Positions 43,820-53,460 of a stretch of 59,673 bases of DNA are shown piece by piece. The notes below the pieces were generated by a model that was not told the DNA's origin, made no database searches, and saw only the letters and a program-made list of their open reading frames with translations. Numbering within the stretch: position 1 is the first letter of the stretch; every line of letters starts with the position of its first letter. The translations under genes and the position numbers were made by a program. This stretch comes from Nitrososphaerota archaeon. Lineage in GTDB: Archaea > Thermoproteota > Nitrososphaeria > Nitrososphaerales > Nitrosopumilaceae. The DNA lies in contig JADFOW010000001.1 in NCBI GenBank assembly GCA_022562615.1, positions 1-59,673 on the forward strand, written 5' to 3'.

Positions 43820-46678
43820 CTAAACACCTACTTCAATGGAGATATAATGCAATTCTGGGATACTATCCTTAACAACTATTGTACCAACATTGAATCGGTT
43901 TTCTTCTTCCCACATGAATAATCTTTCACTTCTTGGTTTTACTAAATCGTCTATGAATTCTAATAAGAATGCCTCAGTGTCTTCCCGATCCTTTTCAGTG
44001 AAGAAGAAAATCTCCCCTTCCTTAAATGAAAGTGGAACTTGTATTGAAGTAGGTTCTAAAATCTCTAATCCTTCATTTTCAATTATAGATTTTATAATAT
44101 CAATCCTATCTTGTCTCACCAATTCTATGGTTTCACTCAATGTAGATTTTATGTCTATTACTCCTGAAACTTTTTGTAAGTATGCTTCAAAGGCCTCTTC
44201 TTGAGTACTACCCAAACCAACATAATATTCTCCTGTAAATGCCGCGCCCACAGCTGCAATTGTACCAAGCTGGGCTACTACTCCTCCTGCTCCTGCGGTA
44301 TATACTGGAATAAAGTAAACATCATGCTCACCTATCCTATACAAAATATTATCACCAATTCTTGGATTTCTTAAAAGGGTCTTTAATTGGGCAAAATCTG
44401 GATCTCTATCTAAGGCTTCTCTGACGGCAGTTGGACCAATTAATTTGTTGGTTGAGTTTAATGAAACTTCATAGAATTGCAACTTTCCTAGGTTTGAAAG
44501 ATCATTTTCAACTATCATGTAACCTGCAAGGTTTCTCCCTTGAGATCCTCTTAATTCTAGAGAAAGTAAGCCTACAAACTCGGTGGTTTCAAATCCAGGA
44601 GGTTTAGCTTCAATATAGTAAGTGTCTAAACCAACTGGGATTTCATAAAATTCATTGGCTTGAATAAATGTTTCAACATTAGTTATGTGATAGATATTAT
44701 ACATTTCTGTCTTCCAATTAAATAGTTCAGCTGGATATCGTGTTTGCTCTTCAAGCCAATCTGGAATTGGTATAAACCGTTCAGAGTATTGTTCATAGAA
44801 TACATCAGTAAAGAAGTCATCACCTGTTTTCATTAATTGAATATTACCATCTTGGGTAGAAACTAAGGCATATCCTACTAATCGCAAGTATGGATTTCCT
44901 ACAGACCATGGTACACCACTTGTATCAAATCCAATGATCAGTGGAACTAACCAATATGTATTTTCACCATCAGTTACAGGAATAGAATCGAGTTCCTTTC
45001 CAAATAAGTCATATAAGAAATAAGGATACAAAATTTCCATTCTATCATGCACATCTTTGTATCTCATAATATGAATAGAGTCTGTTGGAAATGAAAGCAA
45101 AAAGTTTGGTTCAAAAGTCCAACTTAATGGTGGTGGTACGTCTACTCCACCGCTACCGTCATAAAATACTCCTCCTAATTCGGCACTAACATCTCCTCTA
45201 GAAAGTGGATATGCCGACCAAGTTTGTTCAAAAAGGCCCCCTTCACCATAATAGATTTCTCTTTGATTGAAAAGTTCACTGCTGTCAACAATTTGACCTC
45301 CAGTGGCATCAAGTGTAAGAAATCCATTTGGAACATGGGTGTAAACCAAGTGTTCATTGTACCATCTGTTTTCAGCTGCTACGGTTGATGGTAAAACTGG
45401 TTTCATAGAAGCAGTCCAATACAATTTGTTATCAAAACGAAGAATGTCGTTATCTTCAAAGTCTACATATGGTATCAAACCAATTTCAGGCTTTAATTTT
45501 GCAAAAGCTGCTTCCCAATCCCAAATTCTAATAACATCTAAAACATCACTATTTTGTATAATGTAATTTTTTATGTTATTTGGAGATATATTTGGAAGTA
45601 TAACTTCATGATTATTTTCTTGTATTAGGTCTAGTTCACCAAGATATCTGTTAACCCCTATTTGTTGAGCCGTATATGGACCCAAATATTCTATTTTTCT
45701 AGAATCTGCAATGCTGTTATTTACCGAAATGATAGCTATTATTATAATCCCCATCACTAAAATTGTAAAAATTCTAATGTATACGTCTCTTTTGAACATA
45801 TGAGTAAGAACTCTAGATCTTATTCTATCTGCAAATGAAAAAGCTAGAAAGGCAAATCCAATAACTAAAGTTCCCCCTATAACATATCTTGAATTGTAAT
45901 CGATCTGATCTGTAAAAAATAGGTTAAATCCTATCCAAATAATTCCTATACCAAAAATAGATTCTATAGTTGAGACATAGTTTAGGTATCTAGGTTTTCC
46001 TTCCCTAGTATCCTGAATAAACAAAGTAATTACATTAATTATTCTATGGATTCCAACATACAAAACTAAACGAAGAGCGATTGCTCCCAATACAGATGGA
46101 AATAAAACTAACAAAGCAGGAATCATTGGAATAACTTTTTCTGTTGCGTAGTCGGGATTAGTATCTGGAGTTACAAATGGCAAGGAGAATAATGTTGGTA
46201 AGTTTTCAATACCGAAAGAATTTCCATCAAGGAAAGAAACTACTGCAAATCCAAACATTATATTTACAAAAAATGCGCCAAAAAGCAAAACCTTGGTAAT
46301 TTGCCATATCACAAATTGTGGTGTACTTAGCTTGAAATCTTTAAAACTAGGAATGTTATTTACTATTGATTGTTGTGGCCCTTGAGCGATGACCCCTATA
46401 GCAGTTTTTATTGCATACCAAAAGATTGAAGATCTGGATAAAATATTTACTCGTATTAGTGCAATAGCCGAAAGTACTACACCTGATACAAGGGAGAAGT
46501 ATAGAGGCTTGGTGAACAGGTCTCCAAATTCAGAAAAATTCATTGAAAAGATAACTCCCTGATTTCCTATGATGACGGCAATGGCAATTACAATTATTGC
46601 CACCACGCCTAAACGAATGTATTTCCCAGCATCAGGAGGTGGAGTTTTCTTTTCAGTAGCGGCGCTATACAAAATCAA
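43820..46678 (-). CDS. UPF0182 family large membrane protein
   Basis: A 952-residue protein of the UPF0182 (COG1615) family. It has about seven N-terminal transmembrane segments (near 20-40, 50-75, 130-155, 185-210, 240-260, 265-290 and 305-325) and a large extracytoplasmic part with recurrent motifs (WNEHLVYTHVPNGF-like, ITNVETFIQANEFYEIP, RIGEHDVYFIPVYTAG). The biochemical function is unknown. The start is TTG 46678, with another TTG six bases on. It stands alone between the amidotransferase and primase genes. Confidence 0.9.
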   Translation of the reverse strand: MILYSAATEKKTPPPDAGKYIRLGVVAIIVIAIAVIIGNQGVIFSMNFSEFGDLFTKPLYFSLVSGVVLSAIALIRVNILSRSSIFWYAIKTAIGVIAQGPQQSIVNNIPSFKDFKLSTPQFVIWQITKVLLFGAFFVNIMFGFAVVSFLDGNSFGIENLPTLFSLPFVTPDTNPDYATEKVIPMIPALLVLFPSVLGAIALRLVLYVGIHRIINVITLFIQDTREGKPRYLNYVSTIESIFGIGIIWIGFNLFFTDQIDYNSRYVIGGTLVIGFAFLAFSFADRIRSRVLTHMFKRDVYIRIFTILVMGIIIIAIISVNNSIADSRKIEYLGPYTAQQIGVNRYLGELDLIQENNHEVILPNISPNNIKNYIIQNSDVLDVIRIWDWEAAFAKLKPEIGLIPYVDFEDNDILRFDNKLYWTASMKPVLPSTVAAENRWYNEHLVYTHVPNGFLTLDATGGQIVDSSELFNQREIYYGEGGLFEQTWSAYPLSRGDVSAELGGVFYDGSGGVDVPPPLSWTFEPNFLLSFPTDSIHIMRYKDVHDRMEILYPYFLYDLFGKELDSIPVTDGENTYWLVPLIIGFDTSGVPWSVGNPYLRLVGYALVSTQDGNIQLMKTGDDFFTDVFYEQYSERFIPIPDWLEEQTRYPAELFNWKTEMYNIYHITNVETFIQANEFYEIPVGLDTYYIEAKPPGFETTEFVGLLSLELRGSQGRNLAGYMIVENDLSNLGKLQFYEVSLNSTNKLIGPTAVREALDRDPDFAQLKTLLRNPRIGDNILYRIGEHDVYFIPVYTAGAGGVVAQLGTIAAVGAAFTGEYYVGLGSTQEEAFEAYLQKVSGVIDIKSTLSETIELVRQDRIDIIKSIIENEGLEILEPTSIQVPLSFKEGEIFFFTEKDREDTEAFLLEFIDDLVKPRSERLFMWEEENRFNVGTIVVKDSIPELHYISIEVGV

Positions 46679-46800
46679 GATTTGTTATGGCTTGGTAAAT
46701 TAATGTCTTACCAGAACTAGCTAAATTTTCTGGTAATTTCTCTTTGTTAACTAAGTAAAAGATCAAATTTTTTACAAAAATTTATTGATACTGAAGAAAT

Positions 46801-47922
46801 CTAAGAGATTGTTGCTAAATTTTTGCAAATCATGTATGCTGCAGCATAAGTTGGTACTGTAGCAATTTCATTATCATAAGGACCAAATTTCTTGTTTTTT
46901 AATTTAAACTCAATAGGACAATTGGCCGTAATTTCAACAGTGTTTTCATTTAGAAAGGAAGCTTCAGAATAAGGATCAAATTTTTGAAGGTCTTTACAAA
47001 AAATTTTGGTTAATCCACTTTTACTGTTTAACGAACCAGGAAGTCTAAAGATTCTATGTATATCCATAGTAACATTAGGATCTACTTGAGCACCAATTTT
47101 ACAAGAAATATTTTTCAAATTTTTTTGAAAATCTAAATATCCATTAGAAATTAAATCTGAGATTATTTTTGATCTTTTTGATTGTGAACCAAAAATTTCC
47201 TTAGACAATCGACCTCTCCAGCCTTTTTCCTCAAATTTAGGAAATAATGAGCGGTTTGGTTTTAACTTTTTCATTCCAAAAGTTTCAGGGATTGCCCCTC
47301 TAAACATTATATAATCTACTAATTCTGCTCTTTCTCTTGAGCCAAGCTCTTGAAATTGAGAATTATAAACATAAACATGAAATCCCTCATTTCCAGAAAA
47401 ATATACATGAATATTGTTTCTTTCTACACCTAAATCATCAATTAAAATGTTTGATAATTTGATAATCTCTTTTTTTGATGCATCAATACAATTTTTGCAT
47501 GGTAAGGATTTGGTATCTAGTTTTGTAGAATTACATTTTGAACAATGATCATTTAAATTCGATACTTGATTACATTCATTGCACTTAGTAACACAGTGAT
47601 TTTGCCTACAATCTAAATGAAGATCTTTAGCATCAATATCAAAAATAAGATCAGCTCCCTTCCAATCTTTTTCATTCATCGCCAGGTTCGGAAATGAGTA
47701 ATAAGCATTTGAACAGTAAACATCAGAAGGAATATTTTGCATAAATAATAGATGTAATTCCTTGTCATCTTTTAAGGAGATATGTCGTGTCATGCCGGAA
47801 TTAAATTTTTGAAATCCAAATTCCCGTTCAGAAGTTCTTTCAGGTACATGAATAAGCTCAAAATTATCAAAATAGTATTTTTTGAAGGATTCTTCTAAAA
47901 ATTTAATTTCTTTCTCTTCCAT
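46801..47922 (-). CDS. priS: DNA primase small subunit PriS
   Basis: This 373-residue catalytic primase has the metal-binding DID at 95-97 (ADLIFDIDAKD), a zinc cluster (CRQNHC-x3-C-x2-C..., then CSKC and CKNC near 106-150), and a SGNEGFHVYVY motif near 180. It makes RNA or DNA primers. It begins directly after the PriL stop (no intergenic base), so both subunits are co-expressed. Confidence 0.96.
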   Translation of the reverse strand: MEEKEIKFLEESFKKYYFDNFELIHVPERTSEREFGFQKFNSGMTRHISLKDDKELHLLFMQNIPSDVYCSNAYYSFPNLAMNEKDWKGADLIFDIDAKDLHLDCRQNHCVTKCNECNQVSNLNDHCSKCNSTKLDTKSLPCKNCIDASKKEIIKLSNILIDDLGVERNNIHVYFSGNEGFHVYVYNSQFQELGSRERAELVDYIMFRGAIPETFGMKKLKPNRSLFPKFEEKGWRGRLSKEIFGSQSKRSKIISDLISNGYLDFQKNLKNISCKIGAQVDPNVTMDIHRIFRLPGSLNSKSGLTKIFCKDLQKFDPYSEASFLNENTVEITANCPIEFKLKNKKFGPYDNEIATVPTYAAAYMICKNLATIS

Positions 47923-48948
47923 TTACTTTCTTTTTTTTCCAAATTGAATAGGGTTTATGATATTGTCACATTCAGGAATAGCAAAACAAAGATTTTGAGT
48001 TTTTAATTTTTCACAGGATGGGCATGAATATTTGGTGCCACTTCCTGATGTTCCGGATAAATGATTTAACTGATACAGTGTAACTCTCTCATTGTAATCT
48101 GGTGCGTTTTTGAATAATGGTGCAATTTGTTCTATGGATTGATTTCTTGCTAACAAAAATGTGCCCAACATGAATCTTCCAGAGTGGGGAAGATTCTCAC
48201 CTTTTTCCAGAACTTCAATGGCATGTTTAATGCAAGGTGGATATTCACCTGTAGTAACGGTGTAGGTTACAAATTTTTTAGATAAAGAAATTAATTTGTC
48301 AACTGGCTCTTCAAATCCTGAAATCATAGAAGGGGTTTTTGCATTAATTATTTTAGAACTAATATAATTACTCAATTCTTTTCGAATTAACCTAACAGTT
48401 TCATGTGGAGTTAGAAAAACAAATCCATTTCCAACATGTCTGTTAATTAATTTCCATTCTCGTTCATAAAAATTAACGGAATGTTTTAGATAATTTGAAA
48501 TTGGAATTATAAAGTAATCGTCCTGTTTTTTTATTTGGATGGAAAATAAATCATCAATAATTTTTATTGCTAATTCTTTTTTTGATCCATCGGTAATATT
48601 TGCAAGATCTTTTTCTAGATATTTTTCTGCTCGTCTTGCTTCTGCAAGAGCAAATCTTTTGATCAAGGTAGTCATCTTAGTTAATTTTAGTAAGACAATG
48701 GCTAAGAGAAACGAAAAAACTTCTCTTTCCAGAACATAGTCTTTTGAGGCTTCACCACCTATTAGGTCTGACTTGTAGATTTTCCCTTCAGTAGAAACTT
48801 GAACTCTATTGAAGGCTTTTTCTAATGATATTTTTAGATCTGGATCCGTTCCAAATTGTTCAAGTGTAAAACCTTTGTCTTTTAGATATTGACCTGCATC
48901 TGCTAAGAATGGATATTTTGCAATTTCGTCTTTTCCTAGTGTAATCAT
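47923..48948 (-). CDS. priL: DNA primase large subunit PriL
   Basis: This 341-residue protein has an N-terminal helical part and a C-terminal domain with conserved cysteines for the 4Fe-4S cluster: a PPCIKHAIEVL Cys near 238 and CPSC, C321 and C327 near the end. It contacts template and helps PriS start synthesis. It lies immediately before priS on the minus strand. The promoter (48971-48980) is 24-32 bases from its ATG, so the message is leaderless. Confidence 0.95.
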   Translation of the reverse strand: MITLGKDEIAKYPFLADAGQYLKDKGFTLEQFGTDPDLKISLEKAFNRVQVSTEGKIYKSDLIGGEASKDYVLEREVFSFLLAIVLLKLTKMTTLIKRFALAEARRAEKYLEKDLANITDGSKKELAIKIIDDLFSIQIKKQDDYFIIPISNYLKHSVNFYEREWKLINRHVGNGFVFLTPHETVRLIRKELSNYISSKIINAKTPSMISGFEEPVDKLISLSKKFVTYTVTTGEYPPCIKHAIEVLEKGENLPHSGRFMLGTFLLARNQSIEQIAPLFKNAPDYNERVTLYQLNHLSGTSGSGTKYSCPSCEKLKTQNLCFAIPECDNIINPIQFGKKRK

Positions 48949-48970
48949 GAATAATGATTAATGATATTGA

Positions 48971-48980
48971 CTTAAAAATC
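48971..48980 (-). promoter_or_regulatory. TATA element for priL-priS
   Basis: GATTTTTAAG (minus strand) is centred about 28 bases upstream of the priL ATG, giving a predicted leaderless transcript. Identified from sequence and spacing. Confidence 0.45.
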
Positions 48981-49005
48981 TGGTTTTATTTTAAGACTAT
49001 TTGTG

Positions 49006-49016
49006 ATTTAAATAAT
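49006..49016 (+). promoter_or_regulatory. TATA element for endonuclease IV gene
   Basis: ATTTAAATAAT is centred about 27 bases upstream of ATG 49038, again implying a leaderless mRNA. The element is distinct from the priL one 35 bases away. Confidence 0.45.
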
Positions 49017-49037
49017 GTTTAATTAAAATCATCAAAC

Positions 49038-49877
49038 ATGCAGATAGGTTGCCATGTTTCTATTTCTGGTTCAATAGACAAGGCAATAGATAATGCTGTT
49101 GAAAGAGAATGCTCAGCTTTTCAGATTTTTACCAGAAACCCAAGAGGATGGGCTGCAAAAGAACTAGTGGATTATGACATTAAAAATTTCAAAGAGAAAC
49201 TAAAGGCTAGTAAAATTGAAAGATTTGCAACTTGTGCTCATATGCCATATTTACCTAATCTTTCTTCTCCCAAGGACGAAGGCTTTGAAAAATCTGTAAA
49301 TTCCTTAATTGAGGAATTGGAGAGATGTGGAAAATTAGGAATACCGTATCTTGTGACCCATCTTGGTAGTCATTTGGGAACGGGTGAGGAAGTAGGAATG
49401 AAAAGGCTTGTAAAAGGATTAACAAAAGCTGGTCAAGTAAAAAATGATGTGATGATTTTATTGGAAAATACAGCTGGGCAAAAAAATTCTGTTGGAGCAG
49501 ATTTTGCACAACTTGGTGAAATTTTCAGGCAATTAAAACCTGCAAACAAATTTGGTATATGTTTTGATACATGTCATGCATTTGTTTCAGGTTATGATTT
49601 AAGAACAGAGAATGATGTCAAAGAAACTTTTAAGGAATTTGAAAAGCATGTAGGAATGGAAAACCTAAAAATTTTACATCTTAATGACGCCAAGGGAGAA
49701 TTAGGTTGTAATCTAGATAGACATTATCATATTGGTTTAGGAAGTATTGGAGCAGAAGGAATGGCAGCAGTAATTAAATTAATAACAAAGAAAAAGATTC
49801 CAATTGTGTTAGAAACTCCAATTGATGATACGAGAGATGATTTTGAGAATGTTAGAATCGTAAAGGAGTTAGCGTAA
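49038..49877 (+). CDS. nfo: Endonuclease IV (AP endonuclease)
   Basis: This 279-residue TIM-barrel enzyme has the zinc-site motifs HMPYLPNL, VTHLGSHLG, LENTAGQ, ICFDTCHAF and HLNDAKGE...LDRHYHIGLG. It cuts DNA 5' to abasic sites in base-excision repair. It is divergent from primase and followed 32 bases later by glyS on the same strand. Confidence 0.96.
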   Translation: MQIGCHVSISGSIDKAIDNAVERECSAFQIFTRNPRGWAAKELVDYDIKNFKEKLKASKIERFATCAHMPYLPNLSSPKDEGFEKSVNSLIEELERCGKLGIPYLVTHLGSHLGTGEEVGMKRLVKGLTKAGQVKNDVMILLENTAGQKNSVGADFAQLGEIFRQLKPANKFGICFDTCHAFVSGYDLRTENDVKETFKEFEKHVGMENLKILHLNDAKGELGCNLDRHYHIGLGSIGAEGMAAVIKLITKKKIPIVLETPIDDTRDDFENVRIVKELA

Positions 49878-49909
49878 AGAATTTTTTCAAGAATGAGGGA
49901 ATAATTAAA

Positions 49910-51367
49910 ATGAATTATGAAAATGTAATGAAATTGGCACTTGAACGTGGATTTTATTTCCCTAGTTGTGAGGTTTATGCAGATGCACAAGCAGGATTTT
50001 GGGAATATGGTCCATGTGGTGTAGGATTGAAAAATAAATTTCTTGAATTATGGAGAAGAGAATTGATTAGAAGAGATGGAATGCTTGAGATAGATGGCTC
50101 ACAAATAATGTCAAAATCCGTTTTTGAGGCCTCTGGACATTTAGGAAGTTTTGCAGACCCTATCATAAAGTGTACAAATTGTAAAGCGACCTTTAGAGCA
50201 GATAGAATAATAGCTGAAGTTTCCAAAATAGAGATTCCTGAAAGTGCCGATTTAATAGAATTTGATAAGGCAATTAATGAAAATGACATTAAATGTCCAA
50301 AATGTAAAGGTGTTTTTGAGAATACTAAAAAATTTAACATGATGTTTAAAGTAGGAATAGGCCCAGAAGGAGAGACTGCTTACCTAAGACCTGAAACCTG
50401 TCAATCTATTTTTGTGGATTTCCCAAGACTGTTTAAAATTATGCGTGGAAAATTACCACTTGGAATCGCACAAGTTGGTAAAAGTTTCAGAAATGAGATA
50501 GCACCAAGACAGAGTTTACTTCGACTCAGAGAATTTTATCAAGCAGAAATTGAAGTATTTTGTAATCCAGCAAAATTAAATGAGATAGAAAAATTCTCAG
50601 AAATTCAAAATACTGTAATAAGAGTTCAAATTGATTCTGAACCTGTATCTATGACCTGCAAAGAGGCTGTTGAAACAGGAGTGATTCCAAACAAGTTTGT
50701 TGCGTATTATTTGGGAATTTTAATTGAATTTTATGAAAAAACAGGAATTGACATTACCAAAAGTAGATTTAGAAAACTTGGTGATAAAGAAAAAGCGTTT
50801 TACGCAGAAATTGCATTTGATTTTGAAGTTGAAACAGATGTTGGATGGCTTGAATTAGTTGCATGCAACTATAGATCAGATTATGATCTTTCAAGTCATG
50901 CTAAAAAAAGTAAAGAGAAATTTGAAGTAATGGATAATGACGAAAAAGTTCTTCCCCACGTATTTGAGATTTCAATGGGAATTGATCGAAGTTTGTATAC
51001 TATTTTAGAACACAGTTTAAGAGATGATAAAGAAAATGAAAGAATAGTTTTGTCCCTTAAACCCTATCTTTCTCCAATTCACGTTGGAGTTTTGTCTCTA
51101 GTAAAAAAAGATGGGTTAAAAGAAAAAACAGATGAGATTTATTGTCAGATAAAAAGAAAATTTGATGTTTTTTTGGATCATTCTGGAGCAATAGGTAGAA
51201 GGTATAGAAGATTAGATGAAATTGGCACACCATTTGCGATTACTGTTGATCATCAAACCTTAGAAGATGATACCATTACCATACGAATGAGAGATAGTAT
51301 GGAACAAAAAAGAATTAAAATTTCAGAGCTGGAATTTATTCTTACGGAATTTACCGCTTATCCTTAA
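49910..51367 (+). CDS. glyS: Glycyl-tRNA synthetase (alpha2 type)
   Basis: A 485-residue class II synthetase. It has an N-terminal catalytic entry (EYGPCGVGLKNKFLELW), a zinc-binding pair (CTNC and CPKC), motif 2 region (GKSFRNEIAPRQSLLRLREFYQAE) and motif 3 (EISMGIDRSLYTILE), then an anticodon-binding domain (LSPIHVGVLSL, SGAIGRRYRRLDEIGTPFAI). It charges tRNA-Gly, one of which (CCC) lies about 8 kb away. ATG 49910 is near the end of the endonuclease IV gene, so joint transcription is likely. Confidence 0.96.
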   Translation: MNYENVMKLALERGFYFPSCEVYADAQAGFWEYGPCGVGLKNKFLELWRRELIRRDGMLEIDGSQIMSKSVFEASGHLGSFADPIIKCTNCKATFRADRIIAEVSKIEIPESADLIEFDKAINENDIKCPKCKGVFENTKKFNMMFKVGIGPEGETAYLRPETCQSIFVDFPRLFKIMRGKLPLGIAQVGKSFRNEIAPRQSLLRLREFYQAEIEVFCNPAKLNEIEKFSEIQNTVIRVQIDSEPVSMTCKEAVETGVIPNKFVAYYLGILIEFYEKTGIDITKSRFRKLGDKEKAFYAEIAFDFEVETDVGWLELVACNYRSDYDLSSHAKKSKEKFEVMDNDEKVLPHVFEISMGIDRSLYTILEHSLRDDKENERIVLSLKPYLSPIHVGVLSLVKKDGLKEKTDEIYCQIKRKFDVFLDHSGAIGRRYRRLDEIGTPFAITVDHQTLEDDTITIRMRDSMEQKRIKISELEFILTEFTAYP

Positions 51368-51471
51368 TCCAGTTGTATATAGAAACCGACTATTTTGACG
51401 ATTTTAATCATATTAAAATAGAAAAATTTTGGTTGGAGGGTTTTATTAAGAATTAATAACCCACGATTTTT

Positions 51472-51477
51472 GGAGGG
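51472..51477 (+). promoter_or_regulatory. Strong Shine-Dalgarno (GGAGGG) for the GT2-GtrA gene
   Basis: GGAGGG lies five bases before ATG 51483. It is one of the few clear ribosome sites in this window, where many genes appear leaderless, and it fixes the start of the gene. A TATA-like ATATTAAAAT near 51411-51420 would start the transcript near 51441. Confidence 0.6.
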
Positions 51478-51482
51478 AACGT

Positions 51483-52658
51483 ATGTCTGCTGCGGAGGGA
51501 GTTATTTTAAGAGAGAATGCTCAAGTTTCTATAATAATTCCTACCTATAACGAGTCCAGAAATATTATTGGGATCCTGAAATCAATAGGTGAAAATTTAC
51601 CCAAAAATATTACTGCCGAAGCCATTGTAGTTGATGATAATTCTCCAGATTCAACAGGTAAGATTGTAGATGAATATCTAAAAAATGTAAAGAAAATTGC
51701 AGGATATACCATGGACGTAATCCACAGAACCTCCAAAAATGGTCTAAGTTCTGCCATTCTAAGTGGTATTCAACGATCTAGAGGAGATACAATTATTGTA
51801 ATGGATAGTGATTTTTCTCATCCTCCACAGATTATTCCAAAATTGATAGAATCATTAAAAAAATATCAATGCGATTTAGTGATAGCTTCCCGATATATCA
51901 GTGGAGGTAAAATAAACGGCTGGACATTAAAGAGAAAAATAATGAGTAAATTTGCGACTTTAATTGCCAAGAAAGGGTTGGGCGTTAAAACAAAAGATCC
52001 AATGTCGGGATTTTTTGCATTTAAAAAACATGTGTTAAAAGGAATTAATTTTGATGCAATTGGCTACAAAATTTTATTAGAAATTCTGGTGAAGAAAAGT
52101 GGAATTGCTATCAAGGAGATACCTTATACATTTGAAAATAGAAGGGTTGGTTCAAGTAAATTAGATATCTCAACTGCTACAGATTATTTAAAGTCAGTAT
52201 GGAAGTTGTATAAATTTGGAAAACCTAAGGAAAGAGAAGAAAAACGTAGTTCTGTTCGTTTTCTTTCAAAAGCAAGTAGATTTTACACAGTTGGATTATC
52301 TGGATTTGGAGTAAATTATATTATTTCATTGCTTTTTGTAGGTGGAATATCAGATTTATGGTATTTACATGCTACCTTGATAGGAATTATAGCGTCAATT
52401 ACCACTAACTTTCTATTGAATAAGACTTGGACATTTCATGATAGAGACTTTTCAAAGAAAAGAACATTCAAACAATATGGAAAATTTGTTACATTCAGTT
52501 CTCTTGGAGGTTTGGTCCAATTAGTAATGGTATTTTATCTAGTCGATGAATATCAGCTATCTTATCCAATTGCTCTAGTTTTAGCAGTTCTTTCAGCTGC
52601 TTTCGGAAATTTTGTGTTAAACAAAAAGTACACATTCAAAGAGAAAGTTTGGGGATAA
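51483..52658 (+). CDS. Dolichol-phosphate mannosyltransferase-like GT2 enzyme with GtrA membrane domain
   Basis: A 391-residue fusion. The N-terminal GT2 domain has VSIIIPTYNESRNI, the VVDDNSPDSTG stretch near 49-59 and MDSDFSHPP (metal-binding DxD) near 103-111, with SRYISGGKINGWTLKRKIMSK matching dolichyl-phosphate sugar synthases. From about 260 a GtrA-type membrane domain has about four helices (FGVNYIISLLFV, TLIGIIASITTNFLL, GGLVQLVMVFYLV, ALVLAVLSAAFGNFVL). It likely makes or moves lipid-phosphate sugar for the AglB pathway. The sugar is not known. Confidence 0.88.
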   Translation: MSAAEGVILRENAQVSIIIPTYNESRNIIGILKSIGENLPKNITAEAIVVDDNSPDSTGKIVDEYLKNVKKIAGYTMDVIHRTSKNGLSSAILSGIQRSRGDTIIVMDSDFSHPPQIIPKLIESLKKYQCDLVIASRYISGGKINGWTLKRKIMSKFATLIAKKGLGVKTKDPMSGFFAFKKHVLKGINFDAIGYKILLEILVKKSGIAIKEIPYTFENRRVGSSKLDISTATDYLKSVWKLYKFGKPKEREEKRSSVRFLSKASRFYTVGLSGFGVNYIISLLFVGGISDLWYLHATLIGIIASITTNFLLNKTWTFHDRDFSKKRTFKQYGKFVTFSSLGGLVQLVMVFYLVDEYQLSYPIALVLAVLSAAFGNFVLNKKYTFKEKVWG

Positions 52659-52706
52659 ATTAAGAAAAGAAAACAAAAAGAGTGACTATTCGCCTAAATC
52701 CTCTAT

Positions 52707-53354
52707 TCAAAATGTTGAAGATGAAGATTGAGACGAAAGGCCAGTTTGAGTGGGTACAGATGGGAATTTTTCTCCAATCTGTTGTTCAGCAACTGCAGAA
52801 GCTTCTTGAAGAATCTTATCAGTTTCTTCACTTGCAGAATCAGTCTCTAGGCTAAACGAGTCTCCTGCCAAGGAGTCCATCATTAATCCATTAAGCGTCT
52901 GTGTCATTGAATTCAATTCTGCGTCTGCTTCTGGCATGAATCGGCCAAGTGATGACTTCAATCCCTTCATTGTAGACATCGCAGGTCCTATTGCTACCAT
53001 TGCATCGCCAAGGTCATGAATAGTTGTCAATCGTAATTGAACTTGTTCTAATGACATTCTTGCATTGCCGAGCATTTTTGTAACTTTACGAATTTCAGCT
53101 AATTCGTTTGACAAAACCTTACTTGTGCTAGTATCATGTTGCTGCATTGCATTCACGATTCTCTTGAAGAGTTTTGCATCTCTTTCGTGCAGTTTTCCTA
53201 ACATCGAGTCCATTTTGCTAATTTGGACTTGAAGTTTATTTACTGCTGTTTGAATTCGTGGTTTTAATGCACCTTGTGGTTGTACTGCATCACGTATTCT
53301 GCCAGTTACACTTTGAGTCTCTTGTCGAGACCAAGTCTTGTCGAAGTTTGGCAT
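52707..53354 (-). CDS. cdvB: ESCRT-III-like cell-division protein CdvB
   Basis: A 215-residue Snf7-like protein. Long helices from about 20-140 (RIQTAVNKLQVQISKMDSMLGKLHERDAKLFKRI, SNELAEIRKVTKMLGNARMSLEQVQLRL) carry the alternating charge and hydrophobic pattern of archaeal ESCRT-III. A shorter amphipathic helix (MPEADAELNSMTQTLNGLM) follows. The tail is Ser/Gln-rich (SSQSSSSTF) and no C-terminal winged helix is seen, so this may be a shorter paralogue. Cdv proteins form the division machinery in many thaumarchaea. It is divergent from the racemase-like gene. Confidence 0.88.
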   Translation of the reverse strand: MPNFDKTWSRQETQSVTGRIRDAVQPQGALKPRIQTAVNKLQVQISKMDSMLGKLHERDAKLFKRIVNAMQQHDTSTSKVLSNELAEIRKVTKMLGNARMSLEQVQLRLTTIHDLGDAMVAIGPAMSTMKGLKSSLGRFMPEADAELNSMTQTLNGLMMDSLAGDSFSLETDSASEETDKILQEASAVAEQQIGEKFPSVPTQTGLSSQSSSSTF

Positions 53355-53460
53355 GTTGGTTAATTTAGAAATTGATTCTTAATGAGAGGTGTGTATTTAG
53401 ATCAACTTTAGACTAAATTTAGCTAACAAACTATTATTCGGGTTTAAGAAATTGACATCC